From NCBI GenBank assembly GCA_963814315.1, contig CAWFCG010000001.1:310001-374000 (forward strand): DNA of 64,000 nucleotides. The letters run 5' to 3'. The notes below the pieces were generated by a model. The model was not told the DNA's origin and did no database searches. It saw nothing but the letters and a program-made list of their open reading frames with translations. This DNA comes from JAFMJV01 sp963814315. Its GTDB lineage: Bacteria > Chloroflexota > Limnocylindria > Limnocylindrales > CSP1-4. Shown here piece by piece: positions 15,549 to 23,524 of the stretch; position 1 is the stretch's first letter; the number at the start of each line of letters is the position of its first letter. The position numbers and the translations under genes are program-made.

Positions 15549-17456
15549 TCAGCTTCGGGGAAGCGGCGGCTGATCGTCGGGCTCGATAGGGATGGCGATC
15601 CAGGGCCGACCGCCCTTGCCGCGGATCTCCTCGGAACGGCTGGAGGCTCGGCCGGAACCGCCGCTGCTGCCGTAGCCGCCATAGCCGCTGTAGCCGCTGC
15701 TGGTTCGCAGGTCGGCGGCAGGTCGCTGCGGAGGTGCACCGGCACTGCCATCGAGGCCGCCGTGCGGAAGCCTCGTCCCCGAGGTCTCGGTCCGGGTCAA
15801 CCAGAGCTGCTCGGCAGCCCCTCCCATGTCGGCGGCATCGTCGGCACCGGGGAAGATGGGGGCCTCGGACGCATCGATGGCCGTGCGAGCGCGCGTGGGT
15901 GGCTCGGGTGGATCATCGGTCGGTCGACCCGCGGGTCGCGGTCGCGTCTCGCTCGACGGTGACACCTCCGTGGACCAGGGAGCGGGGCCGATGTGCTCGG
16001 GCTCAACCGAGATAGTCGAGCGGTCGGATCGACGTGGGGCGGGCGGCGGCAACGGCGCCTCGTCGGGTGACGAGGGCTCACCCCAGGGCGCCGGATCGCC
16101 ACCGGTGCGCACATCCTGCGCCGGATCGAGCTGCACCAGCTCGTGGCTGTCGGCATCGATATCGGTGGCGACCCGCTCGGTGCGCATCTGGTAGCCGACG
16201 ATACGGTTCTTGCCGCGCCGCTTGGCCTCGTACATGGCCACGTCCGCGGCCGCCACCAGCTGCTCGATGGTGCTGCCGTCGTCCGGATAGGCGACCAGGC
16301 CGACCGAGATCGATGAACGCACGTTGCGATTGCCCGCGTGCAATGCCATCGCCTCGATATCGCGCCGCAGCTTCTCCGCCACCACATAGCCGCCAGCCAG
16401 GTCGGTCTCGGGCAGCAGCACCACGAACTCGTCGCCGCCGTAGCGTGCCGCCGCGTCGGTGAAGCGGATGGTGCGCCGGATAGTGTCGGCGACGGCCTTG
16501 AGCAGGCGGTCTCCCCATTGGTGACCGAAGGTGTCATTGACCGGCTTCAGGTCATCGAGGTCGAGCATCAGCATGGTGAAGCCGCGACCCATGCGGTCGG
16601 AGCGGCGGATCTCCTGCTCCATGGTGGTGAAGAAGAAGGAGCGGTTGTAGAGGCGGGTGAGCGCGTCGAAGCGGGAGGCGCGCAGGGCCTCGTCGCGTGC
16701 GTGACGCTGGGCGCGCGCCGCCGCCGTGGCGATATCGGCCAGCAGGATGAGCGAGACCGCATTGATGCCGACCCACGCGAACGCCTCCGGTTGCAGGGGG
16801 CCCAAGATCAGCGCCTCAAGCAGCCCGACGGACGCGATGGTGACGGCACCCACGAGCGCGACCGCGATCGGCGCCCGACCCTCGGTCGAGAGCGCTGTCC
16901 CCGCGACCACCAGGTAGAAGCCCACCAGGAAGGGGCTGCGCGCACCGCCCGTCAGCGCCATCAGGAGGCCCAGGAAGACGATCGCACCGATGCTTTCCAT
17001 GGGCCGACGTCGGCGACCGAGCACCGATGGCGGCACCATATCCATGAAGAGCACCAGCAGCAACATGCCTGCCGCGAGCAGCGTGAAGATGGCCGGCTCG
17101 TTGGCCTGCCAAGCTTGGGAGAGAGCCACCACCACGGCCACCGATGCCAGGAACAGGAAGGCCACGACGCGAGCGACCTGGCGGGTGCTGGTGGGCGTGA
17201 TGAACAGGTTGATGCCGCGGGGCCCGCCCGCGACCGACGCCAGGTCCGAGTCGTCGCCCACCGAGTCTTCACGCTCGAAGTCGTGTCCACCGGCATGGGC
17301 CGTTTCGGCATGGACAAGATCGGCATGGGCCGGATCGGCCGACCGCTTGCGAGGCGTGGCCCGCGTCGCGAACGCCGTCGCGTAGGCCACCGTCACGGCC
17401 ACAGCCGAGATGACTATGAGCCCAACGAAGAGCAGGATGATCTGGACTGCGGACAC
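15549..17456 (-). CDS. membrane-bound GGDEF diguanylate cyclase with disordered C-terminal tail
   Basis: A 635-residue protein. It has an N-terminal TM (about 4-26), a polar linker, then a cluster of hydrophobic helices between roughly 90 and 240 that looks like a multi-TM sensor. A GGDEF domain follows at about 255-420 with RYGGDEFVVLLPETD intact and RFTD five residues earlier, a canonical RxxD product-inhibition site. It should make c-di-GMP. The last about 200 residues are Pro/Ser/Asp-rich and end in a Gly/Tyr/Ser-rich stretch (GYSGYGGYGSSGG) without a recognised fold. The start is GTG at 17456. Confidence 0.9.
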   Translation of the reverse strand: MSAVQIILLFVGLIVISAVAVTVAYATAFATRATPRKRSADPAHADLVHAETAHAGGHDFEREDSVGDDSDLASVAGGPRGINLFITPTSTRQVARVVAFLFLASVAVVVALSQAWQANEPAIFTLLAAGMLLLVLFMDMVPPSVLGRRRRPMESIGAIVFLGLLMALTGGARSPFLVGFYLVVAGTALSTEGRAPIAVALVGAVTIASVGLLEALILGPLQPEAFAWVGINAVSLILLADIATAAARAQRHARDEALRASRFDALTRLYNRSFFFTTMEQEIRRSDRMGRGFTMLMLDLDDLKPVNDTFGHQWGDRLLKAVADTIRRTIRFTDAAARYGGDEFVVLLPETDLAGGYVVAEKLRRDIEAMALHAGNRNVRSSISVGLVAYPDDGSTIEQLVAAADVAMYEAKRRGKNRIVGYQMRTERVATDIDADSHELVQLDPAQDVRTGGDPAPWGEPSSPDEAPLPPPAPRRSDRSTISVEPEHIGPAPWSTEVSPSSETRPRPAGRPTDDPPEPPTRARTAIDASEAPIFPGADDAADMGGAAEQLWLTRTETSGTRLPHGGLDGSAGAPPQRPAADLRTSSGYSGYGGYGSSGGSGRASSRSEEIRGKGGRPWIAIPIEPDDQPPLPRS

Positions 17457-17622
17457 GCGCTACCCCAATTCCGGTGATCGTGGGTGCGTCCATGGTGAGG
17501 CAGGCCGGCCACCACAAGTACTCCCTTCACGCTGGGCGAATGGTACTGCCCCTGCGTGCCCCATCACCATGTGCCGTGCTGCTAGTGTGGACAGCTGGCA
17601 ACGTCACGCCGCAGAGGAAACC

Positions 17623-17925
17623 ATGAGCGAAGAAGCGCGATCCCAGCAGGCCTGCCCGGTATGTGGTCAGCACACGCTGGCGCTTGACCGGCCACCGGAG
17701 ATCGACGTCATGGGCGTCCAGGCTTACAGCGACATGCTGGGCATGGGCGACCTCCAGAATGACAGCGCCGTCGGCATCGTCTGTCTGAGTTGCGATACGC
17801 ACTGGCGTGACAAGGACGCCTTCGATCGCGGTGAGGCCGATCCCGGCCAGGCCATCGAGGACGATGAACCCGGGCTGGACGAACCGGAGAACGTTGCCGA
17901 TGCTGGGAGTGACGGCGGCCACTGA
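17623..17925 (+). CDS. small zinc-ribbon-like protein
   Basis: A 100-residue acidic protein preceded by AGAGGA. CPVCGQHTL near residue 12 and CLSCDTHW near residue 55 form a C-x2-C/C-x2-C pair expected to bind one zinc. The C-terminal 40 residues are Asp/Glu/Gly-rich and probably disordered. No family name can be assigned. It is divergent from the GGDEF gene and convergent with the YrdB-like gene. The frame is open upstream to 17410, but the ATG at 17623 has the ribosome-binding site. Confidence 0.7.
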   Translation: MSEEARSQQACPVCGQHTLALDRPPEIDVMGVQAYSDMLGMGDLQNDSAVGIVCLSCDTHWRDKDAFDRGEADPGQAIEDDEPGLDEPENVADAGSDGGH

Positions 17926-17952
17926 TGTCGTGGCTCCGGCCGACTACGCGTG

Positions 17953-18306
17953 TTAGAGGCCGCGCTGACCGAAGTAGAACATCAGCGCCAGGCTGATGAG
18001 TACAGCGGCGCCGAACATCAGGGCCACGATCCAGCTCACTGCCAACCCGAAGGCGAGGGCGGCGAGCGTGAAGATGACCACCTCGAACACCAGGCGCACT
18101 GGGTCCTCAAGTCGCCGTGAGGCCTTGGGCGCCACGAAGAGCCCCCAGACCAGCATCACGACAGCCGGCGCGGCCACGCCGAGAAGCAGCTGGATCAGCA
18201 GCGTGTCGGACATCGACTTGCCCCACAGGAACAGTGCCAGCAGCACCAGCATCTCAAGGATGAAGCGGAACGCCAGGTTGAGGCTCCGCATCGACACTTC
18301 GTTCAT
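17953..18306 (-). CDS. YrdB/DUF2568-like small membrane protein
   Basis: A 117-residue protein with about four hydrophobic segments and short polar loops. The sequence begins NLAFRFILEMLVL, contains a central WGLFVAPKASRRL loop and RLVFEVVIF, which is the pattern of the uncharacterised YrdB (DUF2568) family. GGGGAGG precedes the ATG at 18306. This ATG overlaps the stop of the SRPBCC gene as ATGA, so the two are coupled. Function unknown. Confidence 0.75.
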   Translation of the reverse strand: MNEVSMRSLNLAFRFILEMLVLLALFLWGKSMSDTLLIQLLLGVAAPAVVMLVWGLFVAPKASRRLEDPVRLVFEVVIFTLAALAFGLAVSWIVALMFGAAVLISLALMFYFGQRGL

Positions 18307-18779
18307 GTGGCCTCCCCTGCCGGTCCGACGTCGGGAGCTGAGCATCGAACCTCACTCTCCAGCTTCACCAGGCTGACCAACGCATCAAGCTCGCCCTGGA
18401 GTCGCTCGTTGAGACGACGGCGGAACAGACGCGCGCCAAGGCCGCTCATGGAGGCATCCGTGCGGACGTGGCTACCGGTCGAACCCGCTTCGACACGCCA
18501 CGACTGGCGCTGACGTATCGCCAGCAGTCGGGCCTCCCAAGCGAGCGTGTGCGGCGCATCGACCTGTGTGATGCGGCAGCCGATCGACCCGAACGGCGTG
18601 GCGTATCGGAATCGCGCACCGACCTCCAGCTCAGCCGTGAACGTGGCGTCGCGCACGCCGGGATTCCATGTCGGCCACGAGGCGATGCCGGCGATGACCG
18701 TCCAGACCTCGCGCTCGCTGGCGGCGATGTCGATCTCCGCATGTGCGGCCACCGGTGCTGAGGTGCGCGTCTGCTCCAC
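18303..18779 (-). CDS. SRPBCC (START-like) family protein
   Basis: A 158-residue protein. The N-terminal AEIDIAASEREVWTVIAGIASWPTW pattern (shown here in part as VWTVIAGIASWPTW), then GARFRYATPFG, match polyketide-cyclase/START-like hydrophobic-pocket proteins that bind lipids or small ligands. The start is GTG at 18779. It is coupled to the YrdB-like gene. Ligand and role unknown. Confidence 0.75.
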   Translation of the reverse strand: MEQTRTSAPVAAHAEIDIAASEREVWTVIAGIASWPTWNPGVRDATFTAELEVGARFRYATPFGSIGCRITQVDAPHTLAWEARLLAIRQRQSWRVEAGSTGSHVRTDASMSGLGARLFRRRLNERLQGELDALVSLVKLESEVRCSAPDVGPAGEAT

Positions 18780-18830
18780 GTCGCGATGCTACCGCGCCGA
18801 CGGGCGGCTCGACCGGGCCAAAGGAAGTGG

Positions 18831-18902
18831 TCGGGGTGGCGGGGATCGAACCCGCGACCTCATGCTCCCAAAGCATGTGCGCTACCGCTGCGCTACACCC
18901 CG
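18831..18902 (-). tRNA. tRNA-Pro (anticodon UGG)
   Basis: Read on the minus strand the 72 bases fold as a full cloverleaf. The acceptor stem CGGGGTG pairs with CACCCCG. The D-arm is GCGC-AGCGGTA-GCGC. The anticodon stem CATGC/GCATG encloses TTTGGGA, giving anticodon TGG. The T-arm is GCGGG-TTCGATC-CCCGC. The three bases after the discriminator A read CCA (18828-18830), so CCA appears to be encoded. A copy of its 5' half lies at 22982-23031. Confidence 0.95.
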
Positions 18903-18913
18903 ACGAGGTTCGT
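18864..18913 (-). repeat. 50-bp direct repeat, tRNA-proximal copy
   Basis: Covers the 5' half of tRNA-Pro through the anticodon loop plus 11 bases upstream. It matches 22982-23031 at 49 of 50 positions in the same orientation; weaker similarity (shared GGTACACAG and CCTACAGCGC blocks) continues for another 60 or so bases upstream of the tRNA in both copies. Confidence 0.85.
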
Positions 18914-19032
18914 GCGTGACTAGGGTACACAGCGTGGCTCGATAGCGACACAACGGGACCTACAGCGCTCGAATCGCAGGGTACTCGAGGCTTGTGCGCA
19001 CCCACCCCTCGATGGGTCATCGAGAAGTGTGG

Positions 19033-20337
19033 TTAGACCGTCCGTTGGTACGGCTGCCGCTTCAATGATCGCCATGCGCCATGGCGCCGGGCCTGCAATC
19101 TCCAGCCCAGGTCACCCATCAGCCGATACGCCCATTGCGGGATGACGGGCTTGTCGAGAAGCTCCTGGGCGGCGGTCGGGATCGGTTGGCCTGCCGCGAG
19201 TGCCCCTGCGGCCAGGTCCAGCGCCTGTCGGATGCGGGCGGTCCTCCCGCCGGTCAGTGGCGCCCCGTCGATCATCCCACCACCACCCAACGCCAACGCA
19301 CCAGCCCACGCGAACCCGGCCTACTGCGCGAACGTCTCGCAGATAGCCAGCGCCGTGGCGTTGTGGGCAGCTTCCGGGAAGCCGTTGTTGGCGATGGCCG
19401 TGAAGACCTGCGGCCGGCTGTGCCGGCCCCGCCGATGCGCGGCGATGCGCTCGAGCGTCTCGATGATCGGCGCGGGCAGTAAATCGACGTACAGCGGGAA
19501 TGCCAGCGTCACCAAGTCCGCAGCTTCCACCGCATCGAGCAGTGCCTGGGCCTTGGAGGCGGAGCGCAAGACCGTGTGCGGATAGATCGTCTCGGTCTCG
19601 ATCGACCGCCCGACCAGCCGCTCGTAGAGGTACTGGCCGAGCGAATTCGAGGTGCTCTTGCGAGTCCGTGGGCTACCCACGAGCAGGAGCGCGCGTCGGA
19701 CATCCGGGGCGCCAGACATGTGGGGAGAGCTCCCGGGCAACCGGGCGGGGGGTGATGAGCGACCACCCTTGACATCGCGGAGCCACCCCTGCGCGGCGTC
19801 CCGCAGCTCCTCGCCTGTCGGGTTCGCCGTGACGACCGCGGCGATGGAGGTCCGCGCGTCCAGGTTGAGCGCGTTGCGCTGGACGAGGTGCCTGAAGCTG
19901 GCCTCATCCCGTTCGTCGGGCTCGGCCATCCAACCCACCGCGAGGAGATCGGGGTTCCTCCTGTAGCGCTTCTTGTGGTGGGTCTCACCCTCGATCGTCG
20001 TGAAGAACGGAGCGTTGTTCTGTATCTGGTGGTCCACCATGCGCTTGAGGGTCGAGGAGTAGCCGCCAAGGGTGACCGGCGTGAGATAGACCACGAGATC
20101 ACTCGCGACGATGCCTTCAGCGATGGCACGGTTGTCGTCGTCCACGTTGCAGATGCCAGGCGTGCGCATCCAGCAGAAGAAGTCGCCGGCGCAGCTCCCG
20201 ATCTCCTGCTTGCGCAGGAGAACGTGCTCGACGTCCCAGTCACGAGCTTCGAGCTGTGCGCTCAGCGCAGTCCGGATGCGCTCACTCGTCGGATCGCCTT
20301 GGGCTGACCCATCGAGATGGATCGCCTCCACCTCCAC
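19033..20337 (-). pseudogene. two-domain flavodoxin-like NAD(P)H oxidoreductase interrupted by an amber codon
   Basis: The frame runs from GTG 20337 to a TAG at 19321-19323 (338 residues) and continues open in the same frame to 19033. The joined reading gives AICETFAQ-stop-AGFAWAGALALGGGG, a smooth family C-terminus, so the TAG replaces a normal sense codon. The first about 190 residues are an NADPH-dependent FMN-reductase-like flavodoxin fold (LDGSAQGD, then a CAGDFFCWMRTPGIC cysteine motif). A second flavodoxin-like unit begins RRALLLVGSPRTRKSTS. Both halves probably bind flavin. Either a recent nonsense mutation or a sequence error; TAG is an ordinary stop elsewhere in the window. Confidence 0.78.
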
Positions 20338-20383
20338 ACCTCCATCCGATCAGGTGGTGCGTGGACGCGCAGTCGTCGCATCG

Positions 20384-21229
20384 TCAATCGCCTTCTTGCG
20401 TCGGATAGGGCTCAGCCGTCGCAGCCGCCTCGGCTCGCACCCGCTCCACCGCCTCGGGCGAGGGTGCGGGCTCGGGGCGGAGTTCGGTCGGCAGCTCCTC
20501 CCCGCTGACCCAGGCCTCGACCGTGCGGATGTGCAGGTCGGGCGCCTGCCGCTGCCAGCAGTGGTCGAGGCCCGGTGCGTACCAAGCCTCGGCATGGGGC
20601 ATGACCTCGGCCAGGGCGGCGTTCATCGTTCGGACCACGCTCTCCTTCTCGCCGGCGATGAGCAGGGCGGGGCTCGGCGCATCGAGGGCTGCGAACTCCC
20701 CGAAGCACTCCCCGACGACGCGCCCGAACTCCAGGCGTGATGCGACCCGCAGGTCCTCCGGGTCGTGGGTGTCGCGGAGGAACGCCATGAGCGGGCGCGT
20801 GTGGATGAATGGCGCCATGGCAAGCATGGACAGACGCATGATCGCGCGGCCGATGCGCGGCGTGCCAAAGGGGGGTGAGCCGTCGATGACAGCCCGCTCG
20901 ACGCGGTCGGGGTGGCGATCCAGCAAGGCGTGGATGTGCAGCCCGCCCGAGGAGATCCCCACGACGCTGGCGCGCTTGGTCGGGACGCGCTCCTCGATGA
21001 GGCGTGCCAGCAGGTCCGCCACGCGCTCCTTGGTCGCGGACCCGAGATGGTTGCTTCGCCCGAACCCGGGCAGGTCTGGCGCCAGGCAGTGGAAGCCAGA
21101 GAGCCTGTCCATGTGCTGACGCCACTCGCGGCTGCTCTGGCCGGCTCCATGGATGAAGACGATGGCGGGCGAGCCCGGGGTCCCGGACTCCTCGACATAC
21201 AGGCCATCAGGAGAACGCCGCTCACTCAT
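20384..21229 (-). CDS. alpha/beta-fold hydrolase
   Basis: A 281-residue single-domain hydrolase. IVFIHGAGQSSREW is the HG oxyanion loop, VVGISSGGLH carries the GxSxG nucleophile Ser, and the catalytic His is in GLDHCWQ near residue 240; the acid is probably in the LLIAGEKE region. It is an esterase/lactonase-type enzyme with unknown substrate. The C-terminal 30 residues are Pro/Glu/Ala-rich. It lies between the flavin oxidoreductase and the MBL-fold gene, all on the minus strand. Confidence 0.85.
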   Translation of the reverse strand: MSERRSPDGLYVEESGTPGSPAIVFIHGAGQSSREWRQHMDRLSGFHCLAPDLPGFGRSNHLGSATKERVADLLARLIEERVPTKRASVVGISSGGLHIHALLDRHPDRVERAVIDGSPPFGTPRIGRAIMRLSMLAMAPFIHTRPLMAFLRDTHDPEDLRVASRLEFGRVVGECFGEFAALDAPSPALLIAGEKESVVRTMNAALAEVMPHAEAWYAPGLDHCWQRQAPDLHIRTVEAWVSGEELPTELRPEPAPSPEAVERVRAEAAATAEPYPTQEGD

Positions 21230-21262
21230 CTCGTCACCCTTGAACAGACACGAACATGGGCT

Positions 21263-22003
21263 TCACCGTTTCGGACGAGCAAGGTGGCCGATGCCCACCT
21301 CGCGCGCGGCAGCCACCGCGGCCGCGACACCATCGGTCCAGGGCTCTCCGTGACCCGGCAGCAGCCAGCGCGCCTCGATCTGCTCGAGGTCCGCCAGCGA
21401 GGCCAGTGCTTCATCGGGATCGGCAGCGAAGGGACAGACCTGCGGACCTCGGCGCTGGGTGATCACCGCGTCCGTAGCCAGCGCGTCACCGACGAAGAGG
21501 GCGTCGTGCCCCGGCGCATGGAAGGTGACACTGCCATGCGTGTGCCCGGGTGTATGGATGACGCGCAGCGCGCCCGGTACGTCGAGCGTCGTGCCCGGGT
21601 CGAAGGTGCCGACCTCCGACAGCGCCTTGGTGCGCATCCCGCCGTGACGCATGAGCCACAACATGTAGTGCAGCAGGGAATGGAGCCTGCGCTCGCCCAT
21701 GCCGGCGCTCGGGTTGCCGGCCTCGCCCCGAGCCAGGGCGGCGTCGAACTCGTGGATGCTGACGGGCACATCGCGCTCGGCCCGAAGTCGTTCGGCGAAC
21801 CCGATGTGGTCGTCGTGGCCGTGTGTCAGCACGACGGCGCGAACATCCTCGATCGTGCGGCCCATGGCCGCGAGCTCAGCTGTCAGATCGCCGTAGTAGG
21901 CGGGTACACCCGCGTCGATGATGGTGACCTCGCCAGCCTCCTCGAGAAGGTAGCAGCTGACGATCGCCTCCCCGAGTCGGTGCAGTGATGGTGCGAGTCG
22001 CAT
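21263..22003 (-). CDS. MBL-fold metallo-hydrolase
   Basis: A 246-residue metallo-beta-lactamase-fold protein. LTHGHDDHIGFAE gives the H-x-H-x-D-H motif at about residues 59-64. IHTPGHTHGSVTF supplies the next His and FVGDALATD the bridging Asp, so the dinuclear site is complete. The C-terminus has a LLPGHGEPW His. Related proteins include glyoxalase II-type and lactonase-type hydrolases; the substrate is not identifiable. Ten bases separate its start from the upstream methyltransferase stop. Confidence 0.85.
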   Translation of the reverse strand: MRLAPSLHRLGEAIVSCYLLEEAGEVTIIDAGVPAYYGDLTAELAAMGRTIEDVRAVVLTHGHDDHIGFAERLRAERDVPVSIHEFDAALARGEAGNPSAGMGERRLHSLLHYMLWLMRHGGMRTKALSEVGTFDPGTTLDVPGALRVIHTPGHTHGSVTFHAPGHDALFVGDALATDAVITQRRGPQVCPFAADPDEALASLADLEQIEARWLLPGHGEPWTDGVAAAVAAAREVGIGHLARPKR

Positions 22004-22013
22004 CGGATCGATC

Positions 22014-22703
22014 TCACGCCACGCTCTCAGCCGGGGTTGGTGCCGCCTCGGGAGTCGCCTCGACGGCTGCCGCCGCCGACTTCACGCCTCGGGCGAGCAG
22101 CGCCTTCGAGAACACTGGCATGACCAAGACGGTGACATCGGTGAAGCCGGCTTCTTCCACGGTCGACTGCGCGGCGGCATCGCTCCACTGCCACTGACCG
22201 AAGGTGTCGACCACGGCCTCGGTCGACACCTTCGGGGCGTACCCCGCCTCACCCATGGTGATCGCTAGCCGACCCCCGGGTCGCAGGACCCGGTGCATCT
22301 CCCGCAGCGCTGCCAACGGGTCGGGGAAGAACTTCAGGGCATTGATGGAGGTGATGACGCTGAAGCGGCCGTCCTCCCACGGTAGGTGCTCGGCATCGCC
22401 CTGGACGATCTCCGCGGTGCCCGCCGCGATGCGCTCGGCCAGCCGGCGGCGGGCGATCTCGAGCTGCTGCTCGGATGCGTCGACGCCGGCGACGTAGCGC
22501 ACGTGCCCCGCGTGGTCGACGAACAGGGTCGCCGAGCCACAGCCGACATCGAGCAGCTCATCCTCCGACTGGAGGTCTAGCTCCGCGGCGATCACCTTGT
22601 GGAACGGCCGGCTGCTCCTCGGCATCAGCCTGACGCCGAGCCGTCCAGTCAGGCCGTGCGGTACCCCGAAGAATGAGTTCCACCAGCTTCGGCGCAGACC
22701 CAT
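22014..22703 (-). CDS. class I SAM-dependent methyltransferase
   Basis: A 229-residue protein with methyltransferase motif I LLDVGCGSATLF at about residues 55-66, an acidic VAGVDAS end of strand 2, VQGDAEHLPW (motif II/III) and LRPGGRLAITMGE (post-motif). This is a Methyltransf_11-like small-molecule or lipid methyltransferase. The ATG at 22703 is preceded by an in-frame GTG at 22706. The last 25 residues are Ala/Pro-rich. First gene of the four-gene minus-strand block behind the tRNA. Confidence 0.85.
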   Translation of the reverse strand: MGLRRSWWNSFFGVPHGLTGRLGVRLMPRSSRPFHKVIAAELDLQSEDELLDVGCGSATLFVDHAGHVRYVAGVDASEQQLEIARRRLAERIAAGTAEIVQGDAEHLPWEDGRFSVITSINALKFFPDPLAALREMHRVLRPGGRLAITMGEAGYAPKVSTEAVVDTFGQWQWSDAAAQSTVEEAGFTDVTVLVMPVFSKALLARGVKSAAAAVEATPEAAPTPAESVA

Positions 22704-22981
22704 CACACGTCCCCCCGAATGCGGGCCGGGTTCGCCAGTGGCTCGGCGTGGTCCTCAGCGGCCATGGTCGGCGGGCCACGCGTCGTCGCCTCCCGCTACT
22801 GACGATTATCCCGTGGCCGCCAAGCCGGGAGTCAGAGTCCGGCAGCTCGCCCGGACAGCCAGGCCATCAGCATCTGGACTTTGCCGCGAATCACGCTCGC
22901 GAACCGCACAATAATCGAGGCCTTCACCGCTCGGGCCATCGTGCTCAGGACCTCGGAGCCTTCACCGCAAACCCCTCGTAG

Positions 22982-23031
22982 GCTCCCAAAGCATGTGCGC
23001 TACCGCTGCGCTACACCTCGACGAGGTTCGT
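22982..23031 (-). repeat. orphan 5' half of tRNA-Pro (distal repeat copy)
   Basis: Matches 18864-18913 at 49 of 50 bases. It keeps the D-arm, the anticodon loop and the 5' acceptor strand (with one G-to-A change that would break a pair) and stops inside the 3' strand of the anticodon stem. There is no T-arm or 3' acceptor, so it is not a functional tRNA. Breakage at the anticodon loop is where tyrosine integrases often recombine. Confidence 0.8.
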
Positions 23032-23376
23032 TCCTGGATACGGTACACAGGCCGCTTCGAAAGCGACAGCTACGAGCCTACAGCGCGGCCGATTACCGAC
23101 CTGACGCTTGGTGTACAGGTCTCGGGTCGGTGACTGGCGAGGTGAGAGGAGACAGGTCGCTGCACGGCGGCTCGGATGTGGACCTCTGCGTTGGTACGGT
23201 CGGCGGCCATCCGGTGGCCTATCGGGACGGCTTTGGCGGGTGCCCATCAGCGCGGCGTCCAGGCGCCGCTCGATGCGAGGCTCGAAGGGCTGTCGGACCA
23301 GTCACCTGCAGCGGCCAACGACAGCCCCATGTGGCAAGCCGGCATGGGACCAAGGGGTTTTCCTCTTGAACCGGAC

Positions 23377-23461
23377 CTCGCACGATCAAGATCCCGTGCG
23401 AGCCGTGGCGGAGTTGGCGCAGTCTGGGCGTGGGGCGGCGATAACGCTCAGACTGCGCCAA
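23377..23461. promoter_or_regulatory. double hairpin in the CLC leader
   Basis: First stem: CTCGCACG (23377-23384) pairs with 23395-23402. Second stem: TTGGCGCAGTCTG (23414-23426) pairs perfectly with 23449-23461. It extends through a G-U pair and GCGT/ACGC to about 18 bp, closed by a 12-base G-rich loop. It ends 63 bases before the CLC start. It may be an RNA structure, a protein-binding palindrome or a mobile-repeat remnant. Confidence 0.45.
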
Positions 23462-23524
23462 GGCGCAACCGATCGATGGATGTCTCCATGGCCCGCCAAG
23501 CCACAGTCACACGAGTCCTGGACG

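Larger units (their letters stand above)
22707..23524. other. long non-coding stretch between methyltransferase and CLC gene
   Basis: About 820 bases. It holds the orphan tRNA-Pro half (22982-23031) and two hairpins just upstream of the CLC gene (23377-23402 and 23414-23461). Several open frames cross it, but none has a recognisable domain, and the CLC frame itself is open back to 23108 without a credible start or fold. I see no confident gene here. Confidence 0.5.

Noticed and set aside
19321..19323. Pyrrolysine insertion at the TAG
   Set aside because: No pyl genes are in view, relatives carry an ordinary residue there as far as I can judge, and TAG is used as a normal stop by other genes in the window.
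22982..23031. A second complete tRNA-Pro gene
   Set aside because: Only the 5' half is present; there is no T-arm or 3' acceptor strand, and one acceptor base has changed.
18831..23031. Phage or integrative element with integrase
   Set aside because: No integrase, excisionase or phage gene is found between the repeats; only the island-like boundary is reported.
23041..23524. Fluoride riboswitch upstream of the CLC gene
   Set aside because: I could not find the conserved core of the crcB motif; only simple hairpins are present.
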